Source of the DNA: Amia ocellicauda
Taxonomy: Eukaryota; Chordata; Actinopteri; Amiiformes; Amiidae
Direction of reading: 5' to 3'
DNA length: 64,000 nt
Assembly (NCBI RefSeq): GCF_036373705.1
Contig: NW_027102659.1
Span: forward strand, 248,001-312,000
The translations under genes and the position numbers were made by a program. Position 1 is the stretch's first letter. Every line of letters begins with the position of its first letter. A model generated the notes under the pieces. That model did not search any database and was not told where the DNA came from. It saw only the letters and a program-made list of their open reading frames with translations. Positions 28,135 through 39,518 of the stretch are shown one piece after another.

Positions 28135-30170
28135 ATGTCCGGAAACAACATCAGCGACTTCGATTTAAACGAGTTTTTAGGCAAGTCTTCAGATTATTTT
28201 CATTGACTCAGAGCGTGTTGTGTGCATGTATTGTAAATAAGGCTATAACATCTGTTTTAAGTTCTGTGAAATTATTTTTCAGCCAGTCAACAGGAGTTAA
28301 TTCCCAACGCTGAGGAGATCATCTGGAACAACGACGGTAAGATTTTTGTGTTTGCGCTCATGGGTTCTTATGTATGGGTGTGTGTGGTTTTGAAGCGGCT
28401 CATTAGAGTTATGAAAACGTTTTAATATATATTAATGCCGGTCTCTTTAATTACACAGAAACTATCGAAAGGCCTATGATTAATGTCTCGACCAAGAGAA
28501 GTGGTTGTCCCTAGACAGGCTGTCTGCCGACCGGGTAAGAACTAAACCCCTGTTTGTTTGTATAACGTTTCTGTAAGATGTTTGAGTCCAGTTTTGTTAA
28601 TTTAAAAAAAATTATCCTGTCTAACAGTATTAAGAAACGTGGTTCGAGACAACGAAAGGCCTTCCACATCGAGGGCTTGTTTCGTTTTACCTTCGAGAAC
28701 CGTAACCTTTCAAGAATCTCAATGGCCCTCAGCCCCGGTATCTGATAGCTGTGAGTATATGTCTGCAGCCTGTAAGAGGTTAAAGCTTTTTATAAAGCGG
28801 TGTGGTTAAAGGTTAAACATGTCTCTTACCTTCACAGCGGTGCAAAAAGCTAAACCAGCCGAAAAACATAAGAAATGATTATTCTGTGGAGGTAAGTAAG
28901 ATCTTTCAAACTTTAATGTTTTTAAAAGGGCTTTGTTTGCCCGTTGAGGGCTAATATTTAAGCGATGGGTGACCGTTTCCTGTAGGGCGGGGGGTTCTGG
29001 GAAAGATCTTTAGAAGTCCGGACAGGTCTAGGCTTGTTTCTGGGGAACGTGTTTAGAAATGACCGATTGCCATATCGTCTGGTTAGGAAGTAAAGCCGTC
29101 CGAAAGGGTTTAGTAAGTTGTTTGGCTTATCTCCCGCTATTATACTTCTGTTTTAAAGTGGTTGTAGGAAAAGGCTTGAAGGTGTTCATTGTATTTAATA
29201 TTTAAACAGATCGTGAAAACGTTTGTGAAACAGGAAGTCCCGGGATCAGGAAGCGTTTACACTTGGAAGGTTCGTTTAAAAATGAAATGTTGTTGTGTGT
29301 GTGTGTGTTTTATTAACAATATTACAGTTTTTAAAGAAACATTTAATAAAACAGTTTATTTACAGCGGCTTCTCTGTTTTACATTTATTATCAAGTCCTA
29401 ATAAATATATTGTCTGTAAATAATAAGGCGTTGTAGTGAATGTCTAAGGCTATTTTCAAAGGTCTAAAAAAGCTAAAGGTTTTGAATGTCCTGGACATGT
29501 TGTTTTAAGTTTGATTTCTGTCGCCGTTTAAAGATGTAAATGTAATGTATATTTTTATTCTTCCCAAGACTCTTGGGATAGTCATTCTGTGGATGAGCTA
29601 TTGAGGACAATTACCCCGTCTAAGTGGGATCAAACATCTTCCCCGGTGAGATCACCGAGAGGATCCCCCACGGTGGTCTTGGAGACCCCCCAACATCTAC
29701 TCAGGCCACAGCCTTCTGGGGGTAATTCAACACCCCAGATTCAGCCCGCCGCATTGTCGGGCGGAACAAATACAGGCATCCAACAACCTCAGGGGTCGCC
29801 GTCAGTCAGGGCTGACACACCACCCAACGACGGCCTGGTTTCAACATCGTCCCCCCAGACCCGTTTCTTGGCTACAGAAACGCGGAACAGTACCCTGCGC
29901 TTGGCCAGGGTGTTACCGCAAAGGCCTTCTTGGTCTCCGTCCATGAGTATACGCTCGCTCCCTGCCTCCTTCGACTGAGATTTACCGGAGCGACCATCCT
30001 TTGAAGCTGAGCCAGGCCACCAGCCCCCGGAGCTACTTCCTGAAGGTTGGCATGAGTTGCTACATACTTTGTTACAAAATCAAAGACTTGTGTTAGTGGG
30101 GCAAAACCTGGTGATAGAGAGCCAAAACACCCTTATTAATACCCTTACTAACGAATTGTACCGTATTTAA
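28135..30170 (+). pseudogene. Seven-exon early gene, copy 3
   Basis: Exon 1 (28135-28180) has the full 46 bases, and exon 2 is 28283-28336. Exon 3 has an 8-base deletion between two TC repeats (near 28488), which shifts the frame. Exon 5 has an in-frame TGA (near 28876), and the last exon has a TGA at 29976-29978. All splice signals, including the GC donor of intron 1, are kept. Confidence 0.7.
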
Positions 30171-30332
30171 TGTTTTAATAGACACAAAACGCCTTACTAT
30201 TGTGGGTTGTTGGAAAAATAAAAAATAAATTAAAAAATGTCCTGACTTGGTAAAAGAACTCACAAACTAAAGGATTATGAACAAGCTAGGGCCCCAAAAA
30301 GACCTTCCCGAGAGAACATCCCCGGCCCTGTT

Positions 30333-31151
30333 GTGAACTCCTCTGATGTCCCAATGAACCTGGAACTATTACAAATGATAAATAATTTAAATAACCCCCA
30401 ATTACCACCGATAGAATGTGAATTAACAGACTTACCGGTGAACCCCGACCTGTTACAGATGGTCAATGATCTAAATAACCACCTCCCACCGGTAGCGCTT
30501 ATAGAGGTTCACCCCCTAGTTCACCCCGATTTGTTTGAAATGGTGGAGGCTTTGGAGGAGCTACCCCGACCAAATTCTGCCCCTATTATAAATGATTTGA
30601 GACAATTAGAACACAGGATGGCGGCAGAAGCAGCCATCACTATAGAGGAGGGTCTTGACATTAACCGGTTGGATATCTTTGAAGGACTTTTACAGGCTTT
30701 AAATGAGCCTCCTCAAAAAGGGGGTTTTGTAGATGTCAGCAGTGGGGGTGTTCGGAATGTGGAGGGTTCTGAGACTGATAAGGCTGTGGAGGTCATGCTC
30801 TGTGAGAATGTAGGGGGTGAAGGCTATGTTCAAAATGATGATGTGTCCAAGAGTACCAGTGATCCCGTGATTATAGATAGACCGGCCTATAACAATTTTG
30901 AAATGATTCAGCGTTTTAATTTTGCAGAACTTTTAAATTGTGACAATTATGCAGAAATATTTGTCAACATACACGAGGCCTTGCAGAAAATGCTTGAACA
31001 GGTTGCTGAAAGGGTCAGACCTCGAGATGTTGTACAGTTAGAACTCAGAGGGGATGATTTGTTTAGCAACCTATCTGTAATGCTGAGTGGAGATAATTTA
31101 GATGTCTGGCTAAAATCGAAGCGTTATTGCAAAGTAACGCAGCCATCTTAG
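30333..31151 (+). CDS. Acidic repeat-containing ORF upstream of polB, copy 3
   Basis: It is open over the same span as 11982-12800, with a few substitutions. The third-codon TGA after the upstream ATG is at 30243-30245. It overlaps the polB frame at 31127-31151. Confidence 0.6.
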   Translation: MNSSDVPMNLELLQMINNLNNPQLPPIECELTDLPVNPDLLQMVNDLNNHLPPVALIEVHPLVHPDLFEMVEALEELPRPNSAPIINDLRQLEHRMAAEAAITIEEGLDINRLDIFEGLLQALNEPPQKGGFVDVSSGGVRNVEGSETDKAVEVMLCENVGGEGYVQNDDVSKSTSDPVIIDRPAYNNFEMIQRFNFAELLNCDNYAEIFVNIHEALQKMLEQVAERVRPRDVVQLELRGDDLFSNLSVMLSGDNLDVWLKSKRYCKVTQPS

Positions 31152-34100
31152 CTGATGAAAGTCTGTCTCTGGTAATGAATGTGGTTCGTAACCCTGAGGG
31201 TGGGGCGCTTAGAAGACTGTCGAAATGCTTGAAGAACGACATAATTAGGACCAAGCTCAGGCAATTAGTGGTGAGTTCCAGTGGGGACAATAAGCTCTGT
31301 TTTGCTTACAGTTTAATAAAACTACTCACCCCCGACATGCCTGAACCCCAAGCTCTGCAAGAGGCTTTAATGCTTCATCAGAGGGCCGGCTTAAACTCTC
31401 AACAGATGGTTGCCTTTTCAGACATCACCAAGTTTGAGGAGTTGTTGTCTTTAAAAATTGTTGTGTGGTACCGTTGTGAGGTAAAGGAAGTATTTGTGAA
31501 ATTTCAGACACATCCTGAAACCCATACACAGACACTGTTTCTCTTCCTAAGTGATAGTCATTACTTTGGAATAAAGAGTTTGACGGCTTTTTTGGGTTGT
31601 TCGTATGTTTGTCATTGGTGTTATAAGGCCTTCAATGATAAGCTTAAGCACCGCTGTGACGGTTACTGTAACGTCTGTTTCAATCCGCAATGTCGTAAGG
31701 GTTTGGCCCCTACCATCCGATGTAAAGATTGCTTAAGGATTTGTCTCTCAGCGTTCTGTTTTTCCGAGCATAAGGTACAGAGGGCCGCTGCTGAGGGGGT
31801 TAAAAAACGGAGTTATTGTGATCAAACTAAATATTGCCCGCAGTGTTGCCTCCAGTACCGTTTTCATGAGGTTAAACCACACAAATGTCTGGAGCCGAGA
31901 TGCAGGATCTGTAATGCTGATTTAACCCCGGGGTCCGAACACCAGTGCTTTATTCAGCCGGTTAAAAAGGAGCCGCCGCACAACCGGTATGTCTTTTTTG
32001 CTTTTGAATGCCGGCAAGAAAACGGGGTCCACGTTGCTAATTATATACACTGTATTGACATGTTGGATCGTGAGTGGTCAGCTAGCGGTGAGAGTTGTGT
32101 CAGGGATTTCTTTACGCGGTATCGCGGTCCAAAATACCTCAATTACACATTTATTGCCCACAATGCTAAGGGTTATGATTCTTACATTTTGATGAAGTAT
32201 CTGGTGGAAAATGGGGTGACCCCAAAAATAATAGCTCAGGGTAGCAAGATCATGTGTTTCACCGACGAAGCTTTCAACTAACGTTACATAGACTCGTTAA
32301 ATTTCCTCCCCATGAAATTGAGCGCTTTGCCTAAGGCTCTGGGTTTTGAGGCTCAGAAGAAAGGTTGGTTCTGCCATTTTTTTAATACTAAGGACACTCA
32401 AAATTATCGAGGGTCCTACCCGCCCGCCTCTTATTATGGGGTTGATACTATGATGTCTCATGAGAGGGAGGAATTCTTTAAATGGTACAATACGGTTAAG
32501 GGAGGTGTTTTTGATTTCCGAGAAGAGATGGCCGCTTATTGTAAAAATGATGTGGTGATCCTTAAAGAAGCCTGTGTGCGTTTCTGCGCCGAGGTTATCA
32601 ACACATCGGGTCTCGACCCTTTGCAAAGTGTGACCATAGCGTCTCTCTGCATGAAAATGTATCGGTCCAATTTCTTGCAGAAAAACACTATAGCGGTCAC
32701 CACTTCTGACAACTATCGTGCTAGACAAAATAACTTTTCGACTGTCTCCATACAGTGGCTGGAATACCTGAGTGCCCGGGATAACATCTTCATCAGACAT
32801 GCTTTAAATCAAGGGGAAGTCAAAATGGGGCCTTACTACTTAGACGGTTTTAGCAACGTGTCCGGGCGGCGTACCGCTTATGAGTTTGCTGGTTGTATTT
32901 ACCATGGCTGTCCTCAGTGCTTCGACCCAAACACCTTTAACCCCGTAACACAAAAACTCTGCGGTGATATGTACTATGATTTCCAGGAACGAATTGAAAC
33001 TTTAAAAAACACCTATGGTTTGAACGTGCTGGTGATTTGGGAACACGAGTGGACGACCCTGAAGCAACAGGATGCGGGGGTACAACGGTTTATGGAAACC
33101 TTGGACTTTCCTGAACGTCTAGAGCCCCGGGATGCGTTATTTGGGGGTCGTACCAACGCCCTCTGTTTACATTATGAGGTAAAGGAGGGTGAGAGAGTAG
33201 ATTACTATGATTTCACCAGTCTGTACCCTTATGTCAACAAGACCAAAATGTACCCGGTGGGGCGTCCAACCATTGTTTATCGTGACTTTCTCGAAATCGG
33301 ACATTACTTTGGTTTGATCAAAGTCACCATGTACCCTCCTCGCGAGCTGTTCTTACCCGTGTTGCCTTACAGGTGTTCGGGAAAATTGATGTTCCCTCTG
33401 TGTAGAACGTGTGTGGAAACTGAAAATCAAACTACCTCTTGTCTGCACAGTGATGAAGAGAGAGCGCTGACGGGTGTCTGGTGTAGCATTGAGCTTGACA
33501 AGGCGGTGGAGAAAGGTTACAGAGTCGGTAAGGTGTATGAGGTTTGGCATTTTTCTGAAAAACCTGATACTCTTTTTGCTGATTACATTATGACCCATCT
33601 GAAAGGGAAACAGGAGGCATCGGGCTATCCCTCATGGTGTGTTGACTCCGCGGCCAAAGAGCGATACGTTCAGCAATATTTTGAAAAGGAAGGGATCCGT
33701 CTAGAGCCGGGGAACATAACTGTAAACCCCGCCAAGAGACAAATGTCCAAACTGATTTTAAACAGTCTGTGGGGTAAGTTTGGGGAAAGAAATTACCGTC
33801 TAAACACAACCTTGATTAAAACCCCTGAACAGTTTATAGAATTTATGTTTTCCAAACAACATGCAGTATCACACTTTCAATTCTTAAATGACCACGTGGC
33901 ACAGGTCCAGTGGAGGGCCCCTAAAGATTTCCCCACCAAACAGGGGAACGTTAATGTTTTCATAGCGGTTTTTACCACGGCTTACGCCCGGCTTGAACTG
34001 TACAACTTAATGGATCAGTTGCAGGAACGCACGCTCTATCATGATACTGACTCTGTAATCTTTGTCACCAGGCCAGGGGATTGGGTCCCTCCCCTCGGGG

Positions 34101-34465
34101 ACTACCTTGGGGAGTTAACGAGCGAACTAGATCCTCAGGACCACATAGTGGAGTTTGTTTCAGGGGGTCCTAAGACTTACGCATACAGAACGGCTGCGGG
34201 TAAGACCTGTATGAAAGTTAAGGGTTTCACTCTGAACCATTGTAACAACAAGCTCATTAACATCAAGTCTCTGACGACCCTGGTAGAAAGTTTTGTAACC
34301 GAGAAAGACGCGCCTCCTCGTGAGATTATTACAGCCGGAAATCAGATCTATCGCAATAAAAAGGGGTACACGTTGGAAAATAGATCACTAAACAAACGGT
34401 TCAGGGTGGTGTACAATAAAAGAGTCTTGAAGACTGATTATACCACTCTGCCTTATGGATATTAG
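31127..34465 (+). pseudogene. polB: Protein-primed family B DNA polymerase, one in-frame stop
   Basis: This is the best-preserved polymerase copy. A 384-codon N-terminal frame and a 717-codon C-terminal frame lie in the same phase, separated by TAA at 32279-32281 between ExoII and ExoIII. The Cys-rich domain (CFNPQCRKG, CKDCLRIC, CPQCCLQY, CRICN) is intact. The expected ExoI Asp is Ala (FFAFECRQ). Palm motifs DFTSLYP, NSLWGKFG and YHDTDS are unchanged. The N-terminal frame has no ATG at its start (the nearest usable codon is TTG at 31127). Confidence 0.92.
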
Positions 34466-35126
34466 CGGTGGTTTTGATAACAGACTTCAACACCCTTTCT
34501 CCTGTATTATAGCCGGTCCCTCCAATTCGGGGAAGAGCTATCTTATAAAGAACATCATAGAAGATGTGGACGCAACCGTGTCCCAAGCTCTTGACAACAT
34601 AGTGTGGCGTTACTCTTGCTGGCAACCTCTCTACGATGATTTGGCTTCGAAAAAAAATAATCTGAAATTTGTGCAAGGTCTCCCCGCCTCGTTGTGTGAC
34701 GATGACTTGTTCCCGCCCGGTCAAACTAATCTAGTGATCCTTGATGACCTGATGGAGCAGGCCGGTGACAACAGTGAAGTGGAAAAAGCTTTCACAAAGT
34801 ACACTCATCATAGGAATTTAAGTATTATTTATTTAGTTCAAAATCTATTTTTTCAAGGTAAAAAAAGCCGCACTATTAATTTAAATGCCAATTATATAAT
34901 TCTTTTTAAATACCCCAGAGATAAACTACAGGTCACCGTCTTGGCTCGTCAAATGTACCCTAACCAGACCAAGTTCTTTTTGGAGGCATTTGAGGATGCC
35001 ACCAAAAAACCCTACGGGTACTTGATTGCGGACTTAAAAGCACAAACCCCAGAAGACTTTCGCCTCAGAACAGGTTTGTGCCCGCCCGATTGGCCGGCAG
35101 TGTATGTGCTAAAGAAAAGGAAATAA
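34455..35126 (+). CDS. A32/FtsK-type DNA-packaging ATPase
   Basis: Intact 223 residues and the reference copy for this window. Walker A GPSNSGKS is at residues 21-28, Walker B LVILDD at 93-98, and a conserved HHRNLSIIYLVQNLFFQGK segment follows. The C-terminus is basic (VLKKRK). It would pump element DNA into a capsid. The start codon overlaps the polB stop by 11 bases, so translation or transcript structure is shared with polB. Confidence 0.93.
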   Translation: MDISGGFDNRLQHPFSCIIAGPSNSGKSYLIKNIIEDVDATVSQALDNIVWRYSCWQPLYDDLASKKNNLKFVQGLPASLCDDDLFPPGQTNLVILDDLMEQAGDNSEVEKAFTKYTHHRNLSIIYLVQNLFFQGKKSRTINLNANYIILFKYPRDKLQVTVLARQMYPNQTKFFLEAFEDATKKPYGYLIADLKAQTPEDFRLRTGLCPPDWPAVYVLKKRK

Positions 35127-35132
35127 ATAAGA

Positions 35133-35468
35133 ATGTCTGTTCGGATTAAAAGAAATCTGCCGCTTTTGCAAATGTTATTTGAGGGGAGCCCGCGCCATAG
35201 GAAAGCTGTGCTGGCAGGGGCCCCCTCGGATTTGATCGAGACCCTGTGTGAAATAGCTTTTAACATCTTACGCGGTAATATACCCCTAACCCCTTCTCAA
35301 CATTCTAAACTCAAAAAACAAAAAGCGGTTATCAAGATCATCGCTAATAAGAAGTATTCTATTAAAAGAAAAAGAAAGAAGATTAATCAAACCGGGGGTT
35401 TTATAGGACCGCTGTTGAGCATAGCCGTGCCTTTCCTAACCAGTCTTCTAGCTTCCAGAGTGGGTTAA
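35133..35468 (+). CDS. Small basic conserved Polinton protein
   Basis: Intact 111 residues, identical in translation to the element 2 copy; it lies 6 bases after the ATPase. See 875-1210 for composition. Confidence 0.7.
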   Translation: MSVRIKRNLPLLQMLFEGSPRHRKAVLAGAPSDLIETLCEIAFNILRGNIPLTPSQHSKLKKQKAVIKIIANKKYSIKRKRKKINQTGGFIGPLLSIAVPFLTSLLASRVG

Positions 35469-35470
35469 TA

Positions 35471-36214
35471 ATGGAATATGCTCAGAAAATTTTTTTGATC
35501 CCTCAGGAGCAGCTTGAGAAACTGAGAAAAAATGTTGTCGGGCCAGAGCCCATTAGACAAACGGCCGAAAACAACCTGGACTCTGAAATGAAAGCTATAC
35601 AGGCCAGGGCCGATTTAAATCAGTATTCCAAAGCCCAGTTGTATACCAACACGTTACAGCGCTACCTCCGTCTGGTTAGACAGGGTGAAAAAGATCAAAA
35701 CATTTTAACTTTAACCATGGCCTCTCAAGAAAATGGTTCTGGGGCTGATGCGGGGGGAACGGTTGATAAAGATGTTGCGGTGACCGAACCTGTAGAGAGT
35801 TCAGAGGGAGATGTTGTAACGGATGTTTTGAGAAACATGCCGGCCAGAAGCAAAAGACATGCAGAATATATCCTGCACAAAATGGTTCAGAAACCGCGGG
35901 TAACGGCTTGGAATGAACAGGGTGAATTTGTTTTTAAAGGACAACTGATCAAAGGTTCACACATGTTTGATTTGTTGAAGAGTGTCACTAGCACTAATAA
36001 GGTACCCGATAGTCGCCGACCTGTAGGCTGGAATGCTTTCCTACAGGCGATGGCCTGTCTGAACATGCCCCAATCCACAGTTCCTAACCAGGAAACGCGA
36101 CAAAAAATCCGTCTGTGTAAAGAGGTGGAGCCTGATCTGACTCCGATATCTCATTACTCTGACCGTGCTGAGCGACCATCCTCAGGATCTATCCATCGTT
36201 GGGAAGCTTATTAA
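35471..36214 (+). CDS. Conserved Polinton ORF of unknown function (247 aa)
   Basis: Intact; it differs from element 2 by one residue (KMVQ against KMLQ). Poly(A) signals in the following 180 bases match 17861-18039. Confidence 0.7.
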   Translation: MEYAQKIFLIPQEQLEKLRKNVVGPEPIRQTAENNLDSEMKAIQARADLNQYSKAQLYTNTLQRYLRLVRQGEKDQNILTLTMASQENGSGADAGGTVDKDVAVTEPVESSEGDVVTDVLRNMPARSKRHAEYILHKMVQKPRVTAWNEQGEFVFKGQLIKGSHMFDLLKSVTSTNKVPDSRRPVGWNAFLQAMACLNMPQSTVPNQETRQKIRLCKEVEPDLTPISHYSDRAERPSSGSIHRWEAY

Positions 36215-36393
36215 TCTCATGTTTTTATTTGTCTCCCCTGTAAATAATGACCCGACAAACAATTTTTTATTTTATTTTTTTTATTTTCAAATGTTGTACA
36301 TTTATTTATAACATAACCCCTGCTTTGTATAAGAATTGTGTTGAATAAAAACAAAACTAATGATTAAAAGGCTGTTTTCATTATTTTTTCACC

Positions 36394-36951
36394 TTAACAC
36401 GCATGACATCTATTAAAATCCTCACAAGAACACCCCATCTGTATACATGTCTGGCTAGGGTCGTAAGTCATTGTGTTATAAGGGGGGGTCCACAGTGTCC
36501 TGACAAACTCTGCCACTTTTTTATCATTTTGGCCTAAATCCTCACTGTACAAGGCCATAATATCGGGGTATGACCTTCCTTTAGATCTATTATATAAGAA
36601 AAACACACAGTGTTGACCACAAGTGAAGGTCTGAAGACTTTGTACTTGACGACAGCTGTAAATGGTTTCTTGACAGTTGTTGAGCAGAAAGTTATTGATC
36701 TTCCGAGGGAAAGGTCTGAAATCTGGGGGGTTTCCATAGGAATCAAAAAATTCACCACGTTGGTCCTCCCTTAGATAAATAACCAGCCAATGTTCTCCGG
36801 GCATATTTTTAGGGTGTGTGTTGATTATGTACATTGCAGGTAAATTCTTGATCTTAAATTTAGGCAGCTGATCGCAGGCGTAGACTCCTTGAAACAGTTT
36901 CCGTGAGCCGGCCAGGGCATTCATGATGTGGTTGAGCTCTCTGGTGTTCAT
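36394..36951 (-). CDS. Adenain-type cysteine protease
   Basis: Intact, 185 residues, with the same His, Asp, Gln and Cys positions as element 2. One substitution lies near the C-terminus (PSQT for PSQP). The start lies 1 base from the major capsid stop. Confidence 0.9.
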   Translation of the reverse strand: MNTRELNHIMNALAGSRKLFQGVYACDQLPKFKIKNLPAMYIINTHPKNMPGEHWLVIYLREDQRGEFFDSYGNPPDFRPFPRKINNFLLNNCQETIYSCRQVQSLQTFTCGQHCVFFLYNRSKGRSYPDIMALYSEDLGQNDKKVAEFVRTLWTPPYNTMTYDPSQTCIQMGCSCEDFNRCHAC

Positions 36952-36952
36952 T

Positions 36953-38260
36953 TTAATAATAATCATACAGAACGTTTCTCCTCTGATGCACCTCAATAAT
37001 GTTGTCAAACACAGCATACACGACCATATTTACAGTGCGTGGTAGAGGCTGCTTGAAACGCATCTCCAAACGCATATTGCCCGTCTTCATCAGTGAAAAA
37101 TGTTGTCCACACTCTTCGTCAGGGGCCAGGTTGAAACCGTACAGGGTGTAACCGCTGCAGTATTCCCGGCGATCGATCAGCAGAGTTTGATCCTTGAGAT
37201 GGCGACCCTTAGCCAGTACTAGACTGTAATATTCACGAACCGCATTGCCGTTTTCAAAGTCAGGTTGAAAAGGTCTGGATGGAACCTGCACACCATCGAC
37301 GTACAATACTATAAATTCCACGTTATAATGTTTAAAGTTAAAGGGGTTCTTGTTGTAAACCCCGGTAAATGCATCATTATCCACAAGACCTATAATAACC
37401 TGTTTTGGGAGCTGTCCTAGAAACAGATTTTCCTGGTTCATCACCCGTGTCCCTGCGGGGATACTGTGGACTTTCATATAGACTCTTTCGATCGGGTACT
37501 CGGCGTTTGCCGTCATTAACGCCTGCGCGTGTCCTAGTTTAACCGCCGGGGAGACGGACACTTTTTTCACAAACAGCGAGGCCGATAATATGGTCAGTTT
37601 ATATTTTTCCGTATCAGGGGTCATCAGACAAAAAGCACTTTTACTACGGATCATTTTAATTTTTATGTCTACCCCGTTGAGCATGAGTTTTTCTTGGAAA
37701 AATATGTCTGCATGGATATGCCCCATTAGCTCAAAGGTCCTCCCTTCTGTTGAAGAGGCCGTTCTTTTTTGCAAACCCTTATTGAGTCCCTCTGGATCCT
37801 TGTCGTCCATAGCTTCCGAGATGTCTTTGAAGAAAAGGCCGGGGCTGAACTGTTTGCTTAGGGTCTCCTCACTATAATTAAGTTTACACTCCATCATGGC
37901 TCTATAGGGGTAAGTATTGCTGCTTTGACTAATGAGCCGATCTCTTAGGGTCACATCCACCTGTGAAAACATGGTGGCCACCGGGTAATTGATGACCCCA
38001 GCGATGGCCGTCTTCTCGATTGCATCGCCATCCTAATCAGTCACTTTACAGTTCATTAAAATAAATGTGTTATTCAAATCAATATAATCCTCGCCATTGC
38101 CAGCTATAAAAAACTCCAGAGGGGCCGTGTTTGAAATTGCAGATAGAGGGGGAATCTCTACATATATGATCTTATCTATACTCGTTTGAGTGTATGGAAC
38201 TGTAAACAGATCCAGTTCTGATTTGACGCATACTTCCGATAGACTGTGGAAAAAAGACAT
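36953..38260 (-). pseudogene. Major capsid protein, nonsense-broken
   Basis: It has the same TAG as element 2 (38033-38035), separating 75 N-terminal residues from the 342-codon remainder. Otherwise the frame is open. The shared stop shows elements 2 and 3 descend from one already broken copy in this part. Confidence 0.9.
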
Positions 38261-38262
38261 GT

Positions 38263-38749
38263 TTAAAAGATGTATCCTGAGGCTCTATTTTTCTTTCTTT
38301 GAGACTTTCTTTTTGCAGGTTTTTTCTTGTGCTGCTTCCTTCTCCGAGTGTTTCCACGATATGTTGGAGAATGAGAGATTCTTCGTTTTTTGTTAGCCAC
38401 GGATCTTCGTCGCCCTGGTGGACACATGCTGTTTCTTCTTTTACCCCCCTCCTCGCCATTACCATGAGACCCGAACCCTCCTGATGCTCATGGCTAGCTG
38501 CCCGGTTCATAACATTGGTGAACACGTCACTAACAATATTTTTAGCCGCTGATTTCAAGTGGGGTCTGGCTATAGCAAAGCCTCTCTTAAGCAGGGGTAC
38601 GGCCATTCTAAAGAGACCACGAAAGAGTCCTCCTAGACCGGCGCCATACATTGTGGGGGCTCCTACAAAACCGGGCAAGCCGTTCCATCTTGCATCTTGT
38701 AATAATCCACATAGGCGCTAGGATCTACATAACCCCTCGAGGTAGCCAT
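38263..38749 (-). pseudogene. Basic pX/VI-like protein, two frameshifts
   Basis: Besides the 5' frameshift shared with elements 1 and 2, a C run is one base shorter (near 38446). This replaces the Arg/Lys-rich tail by an unrelated frame that runs on to 38172 inside the MCP gene. Confidence 0.75.
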
Positions 38750-38750
38750 T

Positions 38751-39472
38751 TTAATAATGTACACACTGTTTCAGGGGTCGAAAATGTAGTTTGACATTAA
38801 CTTTACCGAAGCGGAAGGGTACGTTGATATTCTGATCCGATTTTACTTCGATCGTGATGTTGTCAAAGTGGGTCATTGAGACTGGTACGTAGTGTGGTTT
38901 GTCATAAGTAATTGTGACCATGTCATTGCTTTTACCTTTAATAAGTACATTTCTCAAAAGGGGGACATAACTATCCCAGACCCTCTGGTGGGTTATGATA
39001 TCCGTATACACATAAAGAGTGTAAAAGCAGCCACACCACTTCTGAGAACCTGCTCTCTGTGTCAGAATAGAACCCTAATATACGCCCCAGTTGGCCGCTG
39101 GTTTGAATGCTAATACCTGGTTTTGACACCTTGTACACTCTGTTTTTAATAGGGTTGTAATATAGCTTGATGTTGGGGGTGCCTTCTGAGAACTGTTTAT
39201 GCATCTCATCTAATATTTTATCCACATTGTCATAATAACCTCCTTGTATCGTGAATGTCCATTGACTCTTTTTAACATCATCAAAAATGGCGAAAGTGGC
39301 ATCCTTATCTTGTAAAACAGCCCAAGTGTAAGGATACTGTATTTCCGCCAACCCCACTTCCCACGACCCCCTTAGATCTATAGATTTTCCAAATTCCAAA
39401 TATTTCATTTTTAGGGTATATATCGAGAGAGGCGTTACTGGGTAGAGTCACGTAGAAGCCTCCTGATTCGAT
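38751..39472 (-). pseudogene. Penton-like minor capsid protein, multiply frameshifted
   Basis: Same set of lesions as element 2 (lost ATG, deletion near 39395, shared frameshift near 39025, C-terminal 2-base loss). The frames remain individually open and readable. Confidence 0.82.
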
Positions 39473-39518
39473 CTTGAGTATCGAAAGTAATGCCCCCAAC
39501 ACACCCGCGGGCATGTTG

